Of a DNA stretch of 64,000 bases, positions 17,774 to 27,540 are shown in pieces. Each line of letters opens with the position of its first letter. Positions within the stretch are counted from its first letter, which is position 1. Below the pieces are notes generated by a model. It was not told the origin of the DNA. It saw only the letters and a list, made by a program, of their open reading frames with translations, and made no database searches. Location: the NCBI GenBank assembly GCA_951813605.1, contig OX638379.1, positions 434,001 through 498,000 of the forward strand, given 5' to 3'. The DNA comes from an uncultured Bryobacterales bacterium. Its GTDB lineage: Bacteria; Acidobacteriota; Terriglobia; Bryobacterales; UBA6623. Position numbers and translations under genes: made by a program.

Positions 17774-19171
17774 GCGCTTTGCGCCCAAGGCGGCCTCCAA
17801 CTCGCGAACAACAGCCGTCACTACGCGGTCTGCGTGGGGCCGTCCCACAACTTGAACGCCGATCGGCAGGCCGTCCGGAGATTCCCCGACCGGCGCACTA
17901 GCGGCCGGCACGCCAAGTAGGTTGAAGACTTGGCTGTAGACGAACGCGCCCGGGTAGGTGACTATTTGGCCCTCGATGGACCATGACCGTTCGCGATGCC
18001 GGTACGCTGGGACGGCGGCCACCGGGCAGAGAAGGATCGGGTACTCGCGCATTTGCTGCTGCAGCTTGAAGCGCATCTGGTCCTGCAAGACCCATCCCAT
18101 GAGCAGGTCTAGGTAGCCGGTCCCTGCCTCTTCCTCGTCCGCGGCCATCGCCTCGTAGGAGAGCGGATGAAGGCGATAGCCGCTCGGCAGGGACCCCTCG
18201 ATTAGGGTCTTGAGGCTGATGCCGAACAGCAGCCACCATGTACGAGGAGCCTGCTCCAAGCCTCGGAGTTCCACGCGCTCGACCCGGAACCCCTGTTCCC
18301 TCAAGGCGTCAGCCGCTTGCCGCACCGCCCTGCGGGTCTCCTTGGTTGCGGGTGTGTTCCAGCCATGGTCGAACCAGCCGATCTTCATCGTCCGGAACTC
18401 CTCGCGATTCGGAGGGCGTGCCGGCTTGCGTGACACGGACGAGATGTCGCCCGGATCGTATCCAGCAGTAATCCCTAGGAACAGGTCTAGGTCCTCCGCT
18501 GTCTTCGCGATAGGTCCTACGGACGCGAGCGTTGTCGACGGCCCGGCGACGGCAGGCCAGTGACCTGTCCTTGGAATCTCGCCCGGCGTGGACTTTAGGC
18601 CGTATAGCCCGCAGAAATGCGCGGGCACGCGCACCGAACCGCCAGCGTCGCTTCCGAAGCTTCCGGCCGAGCAGCCCGCTGCGACTGCGGCGGAGTCTCC
18701 TCCGCTTGATCCTCCAGGCGTGCGCTCCGCATCGAAAGGGGAGTTGGTGCGCCCGTAGATGGCGTTGTCCGTTTCGTACGCCATCAGAAACTCGGGGACG
18801 TTGGTGGTGCCAAGAATGATCGCTCCCGCGGCCTTGAGGCGAGCCACCAACGTGGCATCTGTCTTGGCGACCTCACCGAGGCGCAACCGCGTGCCGCATT
18901 CGTACCTGCAGCCAGCGGCCGCGATCGAGCTCTTGATCGTTAGCGGCACACCGTGAAGCGGGCCAAGACGCTTGCCTGATTGAAGGGACTTGTCCGCCGC
19001 TGCCGCTTGCTGGCGGGCTCTGTCGGCTTGAAGATCGGTGATGGCGTTGATCGCCGGGTTGATCTGCTGGATACGGCCGAGATGAGCTTCGATGATCTCG
19101 GTTGAAGTCAGTTCACCTTCAACTACTAGTCGGCCTAGCTGCGCTGCGCCTAGCCCTGTGATTTCAGACAT
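17759..19171 (-). CDS. Amidase-signature family hydrolase
   Basis: A 470-residue amidase of the Ser-cisSer-Lys class. The catalytic lysine is in PLTIKSS (Lys80), the glycine/serine motif GGSSGGDSAAVAAG is at ~153-166 with the cis-Ser, and the nucleophile is in GSDAGGSVRVPA (Ser179). These enzymes hydrolyse aliphatic or aromatic amides; GatA is in the same family, but no gatB or gatC is adjacent and the sequence lacks GatA-specific context, so a catabolic amidase is more likely. It converges on efp with a 15-base overlap and diverges from the DUF1080 gene. Confidence 0.92.
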   Translation of the reverse strand: MSEITGLGAAQLGRLVVEGELTSTEIIEAHLGRIQQINPAINAITDLQADRARQQAAAADKSLQSGKRLGPLHGVPLTIKSSIAAAGCRYECGTRLRLGEVAKTDATLVARLKAAGAIILGTTNVPEFLMAYETDNAIYGRTNSPFDAERTPGGSSGGDSAAVAAGCSAGSFGSDAGGSVRVPAHFCGLYGLKSTPGEIPRTGHWPAVAGPSTTLASVGPIAKTAEDLDLFLGITAGYDPGDISSVSRKPARPPNREEFRTMKIGWFDHGWNTPATKETRRAVRQAADALREQGFRVERVELRGLEQAPRTWWLLFGISLKTLIEGSLPSGYRLHPLSYEAMAADEEEAGTGYLDLLMGWVLQDQMRFKLQQQMREYPILLCPVAAVPAYRHRERSWSIEGQIVTYPGAFVYSQVFNLLGVPAASAPVGESPDGLPIGVQVVGRPHADRVVTAVVRELEAALGAKRSGPA

Positions 19172-19384
19172 GAGATCAACCTAACAGGCCGTCGGCGAAG
19201 CGACTGATTCCAGCATCGATATCGATCTGGGCAATCCACTAACGTGATCGGATTGGCGAACATGCCGCTGCCCCGAACTTGTTCTAGCCCGGGAATCTAC
19301 CCTGTTCTGTTCGCTCCTCGAACCCCGTGGGAGACCCGATATCACGGGTCGGGCCGGCTCAGGACATGTATTCTGGTAGTCGCC

Positions 19385-20020
19385 ATGAGAAAGATTGTCA
19401 ATGCCTTGGCGGGTCTGGTTTGCTTTGCGTGCGGGATTGGCGGGCCACCTCCCGAACAGCTCTTCAACGGATCTGACATGGACGGGTGGCGCCATGTCGG
19501 ACGGGGCGAGTTCTCGGTCGAGGACGGGGCTCTCAAGACCTCCGGCGGGATGGGCCTGCTCGTCTTCGACGGGAAGGAAATTGGCGACGCAGTCTTGCGT
19601 GTCGTCTACAAGCCCGAGTCCCCGGACTCCAACGCAGGCGTGTTCATTCGCGTGCCTGAGGCGCCACACGACCCTTGGTTTGCTGTGCATAAGGGGTACG
19701 AAGTGCAAATCCAGGACACCGGTGACGAGCTTCATCGCACGGGTTCAATCTATTCCTTGGCCCCTTCGTCGGAATTCCCCCCGAGCGACGACGGTTGGAA
19801 CACCATGGAAATTCTCCTGGACGGGCAGACCACCAGAATCGAGGTCAACGGGAAGGTCGTCAACGAATTCGAAGGATCGCAGGACGTTCCCGAACGGAAG
19901 AAGTGGTTCGAGCCCCAGCGCGGGCCCCGTCCCGACGCGGGCTACATCGGCTTGCAGAACCACGACGAGAATTCGATCGTCTACTTCCGCGAGGTCAGCG
20001 TCCGGCCTCTCGTCAAGTAA
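19385..20020 (+). CDS. DUF1080 (3-keto-disaccharide hydrolase-like) exported protein
   Basis: A 211-residue protein with a hydrophobic export signal (MRKIVNALAGLVCFACGIGG) and one DUF1080 domain, a concanavalin-like jelly roll: ELFNGSDMDGWRHVG, SNAGVFIRVPEAP, YEVQIQD, WNTMEILLDGQTTRIEVNGK, YIGLQNH. Some members of the family hydrolyse 3-keto-glycosides; others only bind carbohydrate. The start at 19385 was chosen because it opens the signal peptide; the frame runs further upstream without support. A cysteine near residue 16 could be a lipid anchor but the lipobox is not canonical. Confidence 0.88.
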   Translation: MRKIVNALAGLVCFACGIGGPPPEQLFNGSDMDGWRHVGRGEFSVEDGALKTSGGMGLLVFDGKEIGDAVLRVVYKPESPDSNAGVFIRVPEAPHDPWFAVHKGYEVQIQDTGDELHRTGSIYSLAPSSEFPPSDDGWNTMEILLDGQTTRIEVNGKVVNEFEGSQDVPERKKWFEPQRGPRPDAGYIGLQNHDENSIVYFREVSVRPLVK

Positions 20021-20058
20021 CAGCCTCCAGGCTGCATCTTGACTGGCACGCGACGGAC

Positions 20059-20916
20059 CTAATACGCCCGATGGCGTCGGGTCACGGACGCGGGCAACCG
20101 CCCCACTCCGTCAATGCGGGCCTCCACTGTGTCCCCTGGCTGAATCCTCGCACCCTTCGGGCATCCCGTCGAAAGGATGTCGCCTGGGTCGAATGTCATG
20201 ACCCGCGTGTGGAAGGCTGCAAGCTGGAACGGACGGTGTTTCATGCTCGACACGAAGTCGCGGGAGAAGACCTGCGAGTTATGGACCGTCAGGACCTCGA
20301 GCGCGTCAACGTCTTCCACCTCGTCCGTTGTGACGATCACCGGTCCGAACGAGAAGAAAGTATCGAAGCTCTTCGCCCGCTGTAGGTAGCGAGTGTTCCG
20401 GGCTAGAACATCAAGAGCAGTCATGTCGAGCGTGGTCGTATAGCCGAAGAGCACCTCCTGGACATTCTCTAGCGGTACGTCCCGGCAACGCTTGCCAAAG
20501 ACCAATGCGAGTTCGCCCTCCGCGTCCACTTCCTGTGCAAGGTCCTCGGGCGGAAGCTCTATCGAACCGCCCGGCTCGAAGAATGACGACGAAGGCTTCA
20601 TGAAGCTCCCTGGTTCCTCCGGCTGGACCTCGCTCAAGTCCTCCGCATGGGATCGATAGTTGAGACCGATACACCATACTTTTCCAGGTGTGGAGTAGGG
20701 GATTCGAAAGCGGACCTCCTCGATGGGAATCTCGGCTTTCAAACCTTGCGAGAGAGCATCGAGCGCCTCTCTGGAGCCCGACTCAATCAACGGGAGCATG
20801 TCGCGAGGGAAATCCGCCCCGCGCTTGGCATTGACTTGGCTCACGGGAAGGATCCTGCCATCGCGCAAGATACCTACTTCGCATGCGCCCGCGTGTTCAA
20901 ACGTGCAGAGTTTCAT
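20059..20916 (-). CDS. Fumarylacetoacetate hydrolase-family protein
   Basis: A 285-residue FAH-superfamily enzyme, which cleaves C-C bonds of 2,4-diketo acids or hydrates or decarboxylates related acids. Visible motifs: WCIGLNYRSHAED (~81-93), metal-binding D-x-E-x-E as DAEGE (Asp131, Glu133, Glu135), GYTTTLDMTALD (~159-169) and the C-terminal GDILSTGCPKG. The start at 20916 gives MKLCTFEHAG, the usual N-terminus. Nearby genes for an SDR, a sugar-acid dehydratase and a lactonase make a 2,4-diketo-3-deoxy-sugar-acid hydrolase role possible, but that is inference from context. Confidence 0.9.
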   Translation of the reverse strand: MKLCTFEHAGACEVGILRDGRILPVSQVNAKRGADFPRDMLPLIESGSREALDALSQGLKAEIPIEEVRFRIPYSTPGKVWCIGLNYRSHAEDLSEVQPEEPGSFMKPSSSFFEPGGSIELPPEDLAQEVDAEGELALVFGKRCRDVPLENVQEVLFGYTTTLDMTALDVLARNTRYLQRAKSFDTFFSFGPVIVTTDEVEDVDALEVLTVHNSQVFSRDFVSSMKHRPFQLAAFHTRVMTFDPGDILSTGCPKGARIQPGDTVEARIDGVGRLPASVTRRHRAY

Positions 20917-21260
20917 GGACTGTTCATCGTAGCCCGACCTTGGAATCCTCTCCGCGAGGCCTGCCATCGACTCCGAAGCGCGAGTTCGGCGCCTGCCCTG
21001 TCCTGTGCTCCCGGCCGCTGTATCTTGGGCCTATCAGGGGCTTGCCAGTGCCAAGGCATCCCACGACCGGCAACCGCTTCCACGCGCCTACTGGCAACGC
21101 GTCCGTGCGCCAAGGCACGGCTCTTTCGCAGCGAGTCAAATGTATACTGCGGTAGCGGTAGAGCGCGCGCGGATTCTGAGATCCCGGATTCGAGCGAACG
21201 GGTTTCCCTGCTTCCATCACGAACGCGGGCCAAGGCTTGATAGGAACAGTCTGAAAGAAA
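20917..21260. other. Divergent intergenic region
   Basis: 344 bases between the FAH-family gene and the agarase-like gene, which are transcribed apart. TATACT near 21143 could be a -10 element for the rightward gene. No gene or clear operator is visible. Confidence 0.4.
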
Positions 21261-22685
21261 ATGAGGCGGCGTGAATTCATCTACGGGGCGCTGGCGGCCG
21301 CAAGCCATCGATTCGTCAAACGCGGCTCGGCGAGCGATGCGGTGCCAAGGGAAGAGTTAGATCGATTCGGCGGGTGGACGGGTAAGAAGTTCGAGGCCAC
21401 CGGTTTCTTCCGCGTGGAGAAGGATATCCGATGGTGGCTTGTGACCCCCGCCGGAAATGCCTTCCTGAGCTTCGGGATCAATCACTTGTATCCGGACTTG
21501 TGGAACCAAGATTACAATCGCGAGGCTTGGAAGAAGCGGCTAGGGCTGGCCAACTTGGACGGCCAACCGTTTAGGGCGGCTCTTAGAGCGTGGTTTCTCC
21601 AGACCTGCCGCGAATACGGATTCAACACCGTGGGTGTGCACACTTCATTGCCCATCGTCAACCAACCTCAACCGGCCGTGCCCTATATGCAACCGATACA
21701 ATTCGTTGATATCCCGCATTGGAAATCGGAGATACCCGACGGTAACTTCCTAGATGTCTTTGCCGATGAATTCGCGCAGCGCTGCGATCGGATGGCGAAG
21801 CAATTCGCCGCCCCGGCAAGAGACGATCCGTTCCTGCTCGGCTATGCCATGACCGACTGCCCCTTGTTCACCGAGGAGGATTGCCGGGAACGCCCTGACG
21901 TGATCGGCGGGGCTCGACGAAAGGCCCGGATCGGCTGGCCTAGGAAGTTGCGGAACCTGCCAGCCGGGGCCTCGGGCAAGCAGGCTTATGTCGAAACTGT
22001 GCAGGATCTCTATCGCGGGGAGATTGGCGACTTCAACGCGACATACGGCACGCGCTTCGACTCCTTCGACGCACTCGCGACTGCCGAGCAGTGGCGTCCC
22101 GAAACGGACCTATCTAATGGCTTCGAGACCCGTGACAACATCGAGTTTCTCAAGCGCGTAGTTGCCAAGTACTACCAAACGGCGCGAGATGCCATGCGTC
22201 GATACGATTCCAATCATCTTTTCTTTGGCGACAAGATCAACGCCAACACCGATACGCTGGACACCGTGTTGCCGGTCACAAGCGAGTTCACGGACCTCGT
22301 GTTCTATCAGATGTACGCTCGGTACGAGGTGCAGAAGCCCGGCTTGGACCGCTGGTCCCAGCGCGTCAACAAGCCATTCATCAATGGCGATTCGGCGTTC
22401 ACGATGATTAGCGACAGCATGCCCCGGCCGTACGGACCGGTGGCTGACAGTCTTGGGCAGCGAGCCGACTGGACTGCGGAGTTCTTTCGGAGCGCATTTG
22501 CACGCCCGGAATTCATCGGCTGGCACTATTGCGGCTTGATCGATGGCTCGAATCGGGTGCCGCGCAAACGGGACCGACAGCATTCCGGCTTGCTCGACGG
22601 ATACGGCGAGCCGTATGCAGTCCTTAAGACGGCACTTAAGGAATGCAGTGACGCACTGTATCGGATCGCCACGGACAGCGCTTGA
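21261..22685 (+). CDS. Tat-exported agarase-like glycoside hydrolase
   Basis: A 474-residue protein with an N-terminal MRRREFIYGALAAASHRF signal of twin-arginine type. The mature part resembles a clan-A TIM-barrel hydrolase of the beta-agarase kind: GWTGKKFEATGFFRVEKDIRWWLVTPAGNAFLSFGINH at the start, YGFNTVGVHT, then DPFLLGYAMTDCPLF, and near the C-terminus GWHYCGLIDG. In agarases the motif after the GY strand normally gives the acid/base Asn-Glu; here it reads TDCP, so either the catalytic residue lies elsewhere (for example Glu of FTEED) or activity differs. Family membership is by resemblance only. Its place near receptors, a sulfatase and hexuronate genes fits polysaccharide breakdown. 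Confidence 0.7.
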   Translation: MRRREFIYGALAAASHRFVKRGSASDAVPREELDRFGGWTGKKFEATGFFRVEKDIRWWLVTPAGNAFLSFGINHLYPDLWNQDYNREAWKKRLGLANLDGQPFRAALRAWFLQTCREYGFNTVGVHTSLPIVNQPQPAVPYMQPIQFVDIPHWKSEIPDGNFLDVFADEFAQRCDRMAKQFAAPARDDPFLLGYAMTDCPLFTEEDCRERPDVIGGARRKARIGWPRKLRNLPAGASGKQAYVETVQDLYRGEIGDFNATYGTRFDSFDALATAEQWRPETDLSNGFETRDNIEFLKRVVAKYYQTARDAMRRYDSNHLFFGDKINANTDTLDTVLPVTSEFTDLVFYQMYARYEVQKPGLDRWSQRVNKPFINGDSAFTMISDSMPRPYGPVADSLGQRADWTAEFFRSAFARPEFIGWHYCGLIDGSNRVPRKRDRQHSGLLDGYGEPYAVLKTALKECSDALYRIATDSA

Positions 22686-23063
22686 GCGTCCGCTCCCATT
22701 CACACCTGCCAAGCACCGTCGCTGAGAAGCAGCGGATCGGATCCTCGCGGGACGGCCCTTGGGATGCGCCTTTCCACATCAAGTCATGAGACCAAGCGCC
22801 GCTTCAACATCCTGAGGGGAAATGCTGTTCATCCATCCGCGAACTCGGGGAGTCGCTCCGTCGGCTATGAAAAACCTCTCCGCTAGTCCCTAGCCGCCCA
22901 GAGGACCGGCTCCAAGACGGACAAGGATCATGTCCCATTCATGGCAATGCGCGACCATTCGAAGCGTGATCGAAAAAGTGCATAGATCAGTTGCGCCCGA
23001 TCAGTCATTCGAACCCAATCTACCAGTTGAAACGCGGCACCGTGCCGACTCGCACGCAAGACA
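22686..23063. other. Intergenic region between convergent genes
   Basis: 378 bases between the agarase-like gene and the second receptor, which face each other. I see a weak short inverted repeat just after 22715 (CGCTG/CAGCG) but no gene. Confidence 0.4.
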
Positions 23064-25700
23064 CTAGAACGCGAGTTCCAAGCTGAGCTTGAACGCTCTG
23101 CCGTCGTTCAAAGTGTTGGTGATCTGACCGAAGTTTGGAGACGTCAGCTCCCTGCCTGGTTCGGCGAATTGCGGGTGGTTGAACAGATTCAGCGCTTCCG
23201 CTAGCAGTACGACCGTCGCATCACCGCCCAGCGCCCAATGCTTGGACAGCGCCGCGTTCACGTTGAATATGCCGTCCTTGCGAAACACGTTGCGGCCCAG
23301 ATTGCCAGCCGTGTCGGTCGGCTTGATGAACTCGAACGCCGAGGCAGCAAGCTTGCGGGCGGCGGTGTCCGGATCGTCGATGGTGCGCCCGATCACGGCG
23401 GCGTCTAGTAGATTCGGCCGGTCCCCGGGAGAGCCGTCAACATTACCGAAGCCCTGTCCGTCGGATCCTGCGATTACGTTGAACGGTGTGCCGGACTTGG
23501 CGAGCACCACGGTGCTCAGCTTCCAGTCACCGAAGATGACCCGGATCGATCCTGGCGGGCGCGGCAAGGTCCAGGTCGACTTGAGCAAGAAAGCGTGGGG
23601 CTGGTCGAAAGAGCTCACTGCCCGCATTTCCGCGTGCGAATTGAATTCCGATTGGCTGCGACCCAGTCGTCCGGACCGCCCTGAAGCCGTGTTGGAAAAG
23701 TCGTTTCCCAGATCGATGGCCTTGCTCCACCAGTACGACGCTTCCAGATTCAGGCCTTTCCAATTCGGGACCGCCAGAACGACCTTGGCGGCGTCGAAAT
23801 AGCCCCGGGAACCGTTCAGGACGAGACGATTGTCAAAGAAGCGGGGATCCGGTCGGCGTAGATTGACGGTACGGGTCGTTTGTGGGATACCCGCTACCGG
23901 CTGGGCGCGGTTCGTGTACCAGAGAGTAAGCAGTTTGTGTGTTCGGCTGCCGACAAATCCAAGATCAAGCGTCCAGCCGCCGCCTAGGGGAAGCTGCCAG
24001 TCCAGTCCGTATTGATGTGAGTACGGCGTGGTAAGTGCCGGGTCCATTGAAAACACAGTGGACCGGGCTCGGGGGTCAAGGTCTGCCTGTGTAAGTCTTG
24101 CGAGCGGGTTCGCCAAGTCGGGAGCTTGCAAGGCGATATTGATGTTCGCCGGCGGGCTGAAGCGAGACTGACCATATGTGACGTCGAAGATCTGGCCGTA
24201 GTGAATACCGTACGATCCGCGCCAGACGCCAAGGCCGCCGCCAAGACGGTAGGCAAAACCGAACCGGGGGGCGAAGTTGTTCTGATCGCTATCGTACGGA
24301 ATCGGGGTCAGTCCTTGAACCTCGTTGGGAGCTGTCACTGGCTCGTAACGAATCCCTAGGTCCAGCGTCAGGGAGTCTGACACCTGCCATTTGTCGCCGA
24401 GGTAGTATTGCATCCCCCAGTTGCGGAAGCCGCGGTGGACACTGCCGATCGCCACTCGGTACACGCTAGGGATGCCGAGTCGAATATTGGTGATCGCGTC
24501 CCGACCAAAGTCGTTGCGAAAGAAGAAAAGGCCCCGGTGGCTCTCCGCTTCCCAGCCGTTCACCTGTCTTCTCGTCAGCTCGGCCCCGAACGTCCATTCG
24601 TGGTCCCCTCGCAAATGCTGGGCACGCGCTGCGTAGGTGAACCGGTTGAGGGCGCGGTCGATGGGGATATTCGAACCTGGCCCGAGGAATTCAGTGACGA
24701 ATCCGGTCAGTACAAGGGGCCCGACGGCGGACTCCTCGGGGACCAGCAGGCTGCCCACCCGCTCGTAGGCCGCCGTTAGCGAGGTCGTAGTTGCTGAGGA
24801 CCAACTGCGGTTCCAAACGGCCAAGGCCACGTGGTTCTTGGTGGTCGTATCCGGGTTCTGGCCTCCCACCAACTGGAAGGCATCGACCTTTTGACCTGTG
24901 AAGCCGTACTGGAGCACCAAGTGGTCGCGATCGCCGGCTGCCTGGCGCAACCGGATGGAGCCCCGATCATTGTCGATGTTCTGCAAGTCGTTGGTGTTCA
25001 ATGCCCTGGGATTGATGTCCGTCCGGTTTGGAAGCTCGGCGGGATAGGCGTCCAGCAGCCTCTGGACGAACGCCCGTCTCGCCGGGTCCGTCGCTAGCGG
25101 GGTCCGCTCGTCCGGTGCCGGGACTAACACGTTGCCGTTCACGTTTCCCCGGGACCGCACTTGGTTCCCATCGAACAGTACCGAAGAGCCGCGCCAGGCG
25201 GGCATGCCAAAGGTGAATCCGAACACGTTGTCGTGGGCTGGACGGACAGCTCCCGCTTGAAAGAACGACCGCGCGCTGGTCACGCTGTTCTGGTGTGTCC
25301 AACGCAGTTCTCCGTGGGGCTTCCCCAATTGGCCGAGAGTGGCTTGCCTGAGCCTCTTCGGCGGCTGGCCGAATTCCGCTGCGAAGTAGCGCTGGTCGAT
25401 CTTGATATCGACCGGTACGGTGGCGGTCGTCCCCATGCGAGTGGTCAGTTCGCGCAGCACGTTGTTGTCGATCAGCGTGATACGGACGTTTTCGTTGCGG
25501 CGCCCCTCGCCTTCGTCGGAATCGACTTCGCCCAAGAGATTCAGTGCGGTACGTCCCGCATCGTCCTCGGCAGTCGATTCGGGCCGTTCTGTAGCAGTTT
25601 CCTCTGTCGGGACTGGCTTCTTAGAAGTCTGTGGCGCCCCCGTGGCCACCATGGCGATTAACACTAAGAGCAGAATTTGAATTGCTGCATACACGTTCAT
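23064..25700 (-). CDS. TonB-dependent receptor-like outer-membrane protein without the usual N-terminal domains
   Basis: An 878-residue barrel protein. The export signal is MNVYAAIQILLLVLIAMVATGA; Met at 25700 opens it, while the longer frame would need a TTG. A ~50-residue acidic linker follows, then RRNENVRITLIDNNVLREL and a long barrel with repeated aromatic strands, YYLGDKWQVSDSLTLDLGIRYEP, APRFGFAYRL and the C-terminus GRAFKLSLELAF. It aligns in style with the barrel half of Oar-type receptors, but the carboxypeptidase-regulatory beta domain seen in the 6851 receptor is absent and a standard plug motif is not evident. The ligand is unknown. Confidence 0.85.
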   Translation of the reverse strand: MNVYAAIQILLLVLIAMVATGAPQTSKKPVPTEETATERPESTAEDDAGRTALNLLGEVDSDEGEGRRNENVRITLIDNNVLRELTTRMGTTATVPVDIKIDQRYFAAEFGQPPKRLRQATLGQLGKPHGELRWTHQNSVTSARSFFQAGAVRPAHDNVFGFTFGMPAWRGSSVLFDGNQVRSRGNVNGNVLVPAPDERTPLATDPARRAFVQRLLDAYPAELPNRTDINPRALNTNDLQNIDNDRGSIRLRQAAGDRDHLVLQYGFTGQKVDAFQLVGGQNPDTTTKNHVALAVWNRSWSSATTTSLTAAYERVGSLLVPEESAVGPLVLTGFVTEFLGPGSNIPIDRALNRFTYAARAQHLRGDHEWTFGAELTRRQVNGWEAESHRGLFFFRNDFGRDAITNIRLGIPSVYRVAIGSVHRGFRNWGMQYYLGDKWQVSDSLTLDLGIRYEPVTAPNEVQGLTPIPYDSDQNNFAPRFGFAYRLGGGLGVWRGSYGIHYGQIFDVTYGQSRFSPPANINIALQAPDLANPLARLTQADLDPRARSTVFSMDPALTTPYSHQYGLDWQLPLGGGWTLDLGFVGSRTHKLLTLWYTNRAQPVAGIPQTTRTVNLRRPDPRFFDNRLVLNGSRGYFDAAKVVLAVPNWKGLNLEASYWWSKAIDLGNDFSNTASGRSGRLGRSQSEFNSHAEMRAVSSFDQPHAFLLKSTWTLPRPPGSIRVIFGDWKLSTVVLAKSGTPFNVIAGSDGQGFGNVDGSPGDRPNLLDAAVIGRTIDDPDTAARKLAASAFEFIKPTDTAGNLGRNVFRKDGIFNVNAALSKHWALGGDATVVLLAEALNLFNHPQFAEPGRELTSPNFGQITNTLNDGRAFKLSLELAF

Positions 25701-26756
25701 CTGATTCTTGCACAATGGCTTAGAGCATACGCAATGTATGGTGGCCTCTGGCAGAGCCGCAAAACGAGACTAGCGAGTAGTTCCGTCACCTTGGCGTTCC
25801 GTTTCGGCCACGCTAGGCAGTCATGGAACAGATTCGAGCTAGCGGACGGTTGCTACAGGCCCCAAGGTCGTGATTCAGTGGCAACATCCTGCCGAGGCGG
25901 CCCGGTCCGGTTACAGCTGCCAAGGGATGCTATTTCTTGTAGCCGAAAACTTCCCCGGTAGGCACGCTTTATCCGTGCGTGATCTATATGCCGAACCTCG
26001 ACTGACACGATGAGCGGCACCCTGTCGGCGCTGTCGCGACAGAGTGGCGAAGCATCCGATTCCGCTACTGCAATACAAATTCAGTTCTTTCAAGCTCCTA
26101 GATTCCAATCGTCGATTCCAAGTGATGCGATGGACTTCAATCATTCAAAATAGATCTAATCATTCTAACGAAATATACTAAGACAAACCTATTTATGTTT
26201 TGGAAAATATCACCATTAATTTCGTGCTAGTTGAGACATTCGATGGACAAGGATACTTTACATAAACGAAGAAATAATCTCACCGACTCTCAGTTTATAA
26301 GCTAGAAGTGGTGGGTATGTCACGTTATCGTTCGCATTGGATTTGAAACAAAGATGCGTGCGGGTAAGAATCCTTGTTCGATGGCTCTACCAAGGGTCTG
26401 CACGAGCTGGGTCCGTTGCTGCGCGGCGGTCGATCCAACGGACAACCAAGCGGTCCTGCACTTCGGGGTGCTTTCGATGCTGTGGGAACGAGTACAGAGT
26501 CCTCGTTGAAATCCACGGGGCCGTAAGTGGTCGCTAAGATCGCTAGCACAGTTTGCGAACCCGCTGTCTGCGCCCGAGCAGCGCACGTGGAGCAATTGCG
26601 ATTGGTAGCCGGCAGAGGTTATCATTCACCGGCCGACCGTGGGAGCGATCAAATCCGGACGCGCTCGTTTGGTGGGGGTTCGACGCAGTTCATTGAGCGG
26701 ACGTCCAGCGCCCGACATGCGGATCAACCGCGAACCGCGGACTTGCAGGAGGCCAG
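25701..26756. other. Long intergenic region with AT-rich block
   Basis: 1056 bases between divergent genes (second receptor and SDR). Bases ~26130-26330 are very AT-rich, about 450-630 bases upstream of the receptor start. No protein, RNA gene, terminal repeats or transposase remnant could be supported. It may hold promoters for either gene. Confidence 0.5.
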
Positions 26757-27533
26757 ATGAAACTTTCGAATCGAGCGGCCCTCGTCACTGGGGCGGGGCG
26801 GGGGATCGGGCGAGCAATCGCGCTCGCGCTCAGCGCGGAAGGGGCAAGAGTTGCCATCACTGCGAGGACTCGCTCCGAGCTAGACGATGTCGAGTCGACC
26901 ATCCGCTCCCTCGGCGGCAAGGCGGTCTCGCTTGAGGCTGACCTAGCACAGCGTGCAGTTCCGGCAAGGCTGGCGGACAGGGTGAGGGAGATTCTCGGGC
27001 CGGTCGATATCTTGGTGAACAACGCCGCCATCGGCGGCGGGGCGAGATTCAGGCCGGTCTCGGATTTTGACGACGATCATTGGGACAAGACTCTCGCGCT
27101 GAATCTGACAGCGCCCTATCTCCTGACCAAGGCGGTTTTACCTTTTATGCTCGCGCAGGGTTGGGGCCGCATAATCACTGTGGCCTCGATCAATTCCAAG
27201 CGTGCCTCGTATCACGGTTGCGCCTACGCCGCGAGCAAGCATGGCGTGCTCGGCTTCATGCGGAGCCTAGCGCTCGAGGCGGCCCCTTTCGGCGTGACGG
27301 CGAACTGCATCTGCCCCGGTCCGGTCGAGACGGCTATGCTGGCCAAGCGCATCGAATACGACGCTCGTCGCCTCGGGCGGTCGCAAGAGGACCACATTCG
27401 GCAAATGACCCCGATGGGAGGAATTCTCGTCCCAGAGGACATTGCGCCGATGGCTGTCTATCTTGCGTCTGATGCCGCTAGGGCCATCACGGGCCAGGCA
27501 TACAACATTTGCGGCGGGCTGATCATGCATTAG
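26757..27533 (+). CDS. Short-chain dehydrogenase/reductase
   Basis: A 258-residue classical SDR oxidoreductase. The nucleotide-binding motif TGAGRGIG is at residues 11-18, NNAA at ~88-91, and the catalytic Ser144, Tyr157 and Lys161 (YAASK) are all present. The end reads ITGQAYNICGG, as in FabG-like and sugar or sugar-acid dehydrogenases. AGGAGG lies 5 bases before the ATG. FabG itself is unlikely because no fatty-acid genes are near; neighbours suggest a sugar or keto-acid substrate. Arg-rich residues after the second strand (ARTRSEL) favour NADPH, which is a weak inference. Confidence 0.93.
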   Translation: MKLSNRAALVTGAGRGIGRAIALALSAEGARVAITARTRSELDDVESTIRSLGGKAVSLEADLAQRAVPARLADRVREILGPVDILVNNAAIGGGARFRPVSDFDDDHWDKTLALNLTAPYLLTKAVLPFMLAQGWGRIITVASINSKRASYHGCAYAASKHGVLGFMRSLALEAAPFGVTANCICPGPVETAMLAKRIEYDARRLGRSQEDHIRQMTPMGGILVPEDIAPMAVYLASDAARAITGQAYNICGGLIMH

Positions 27534-27540
27534 CAAGGCT

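Noticed and set aside
26130..26330. AT-rich block as a mobile element or phage remnant
   Set aside because: No transposase or integrase fragment, target duplication or terminal inverted repeat could be found.
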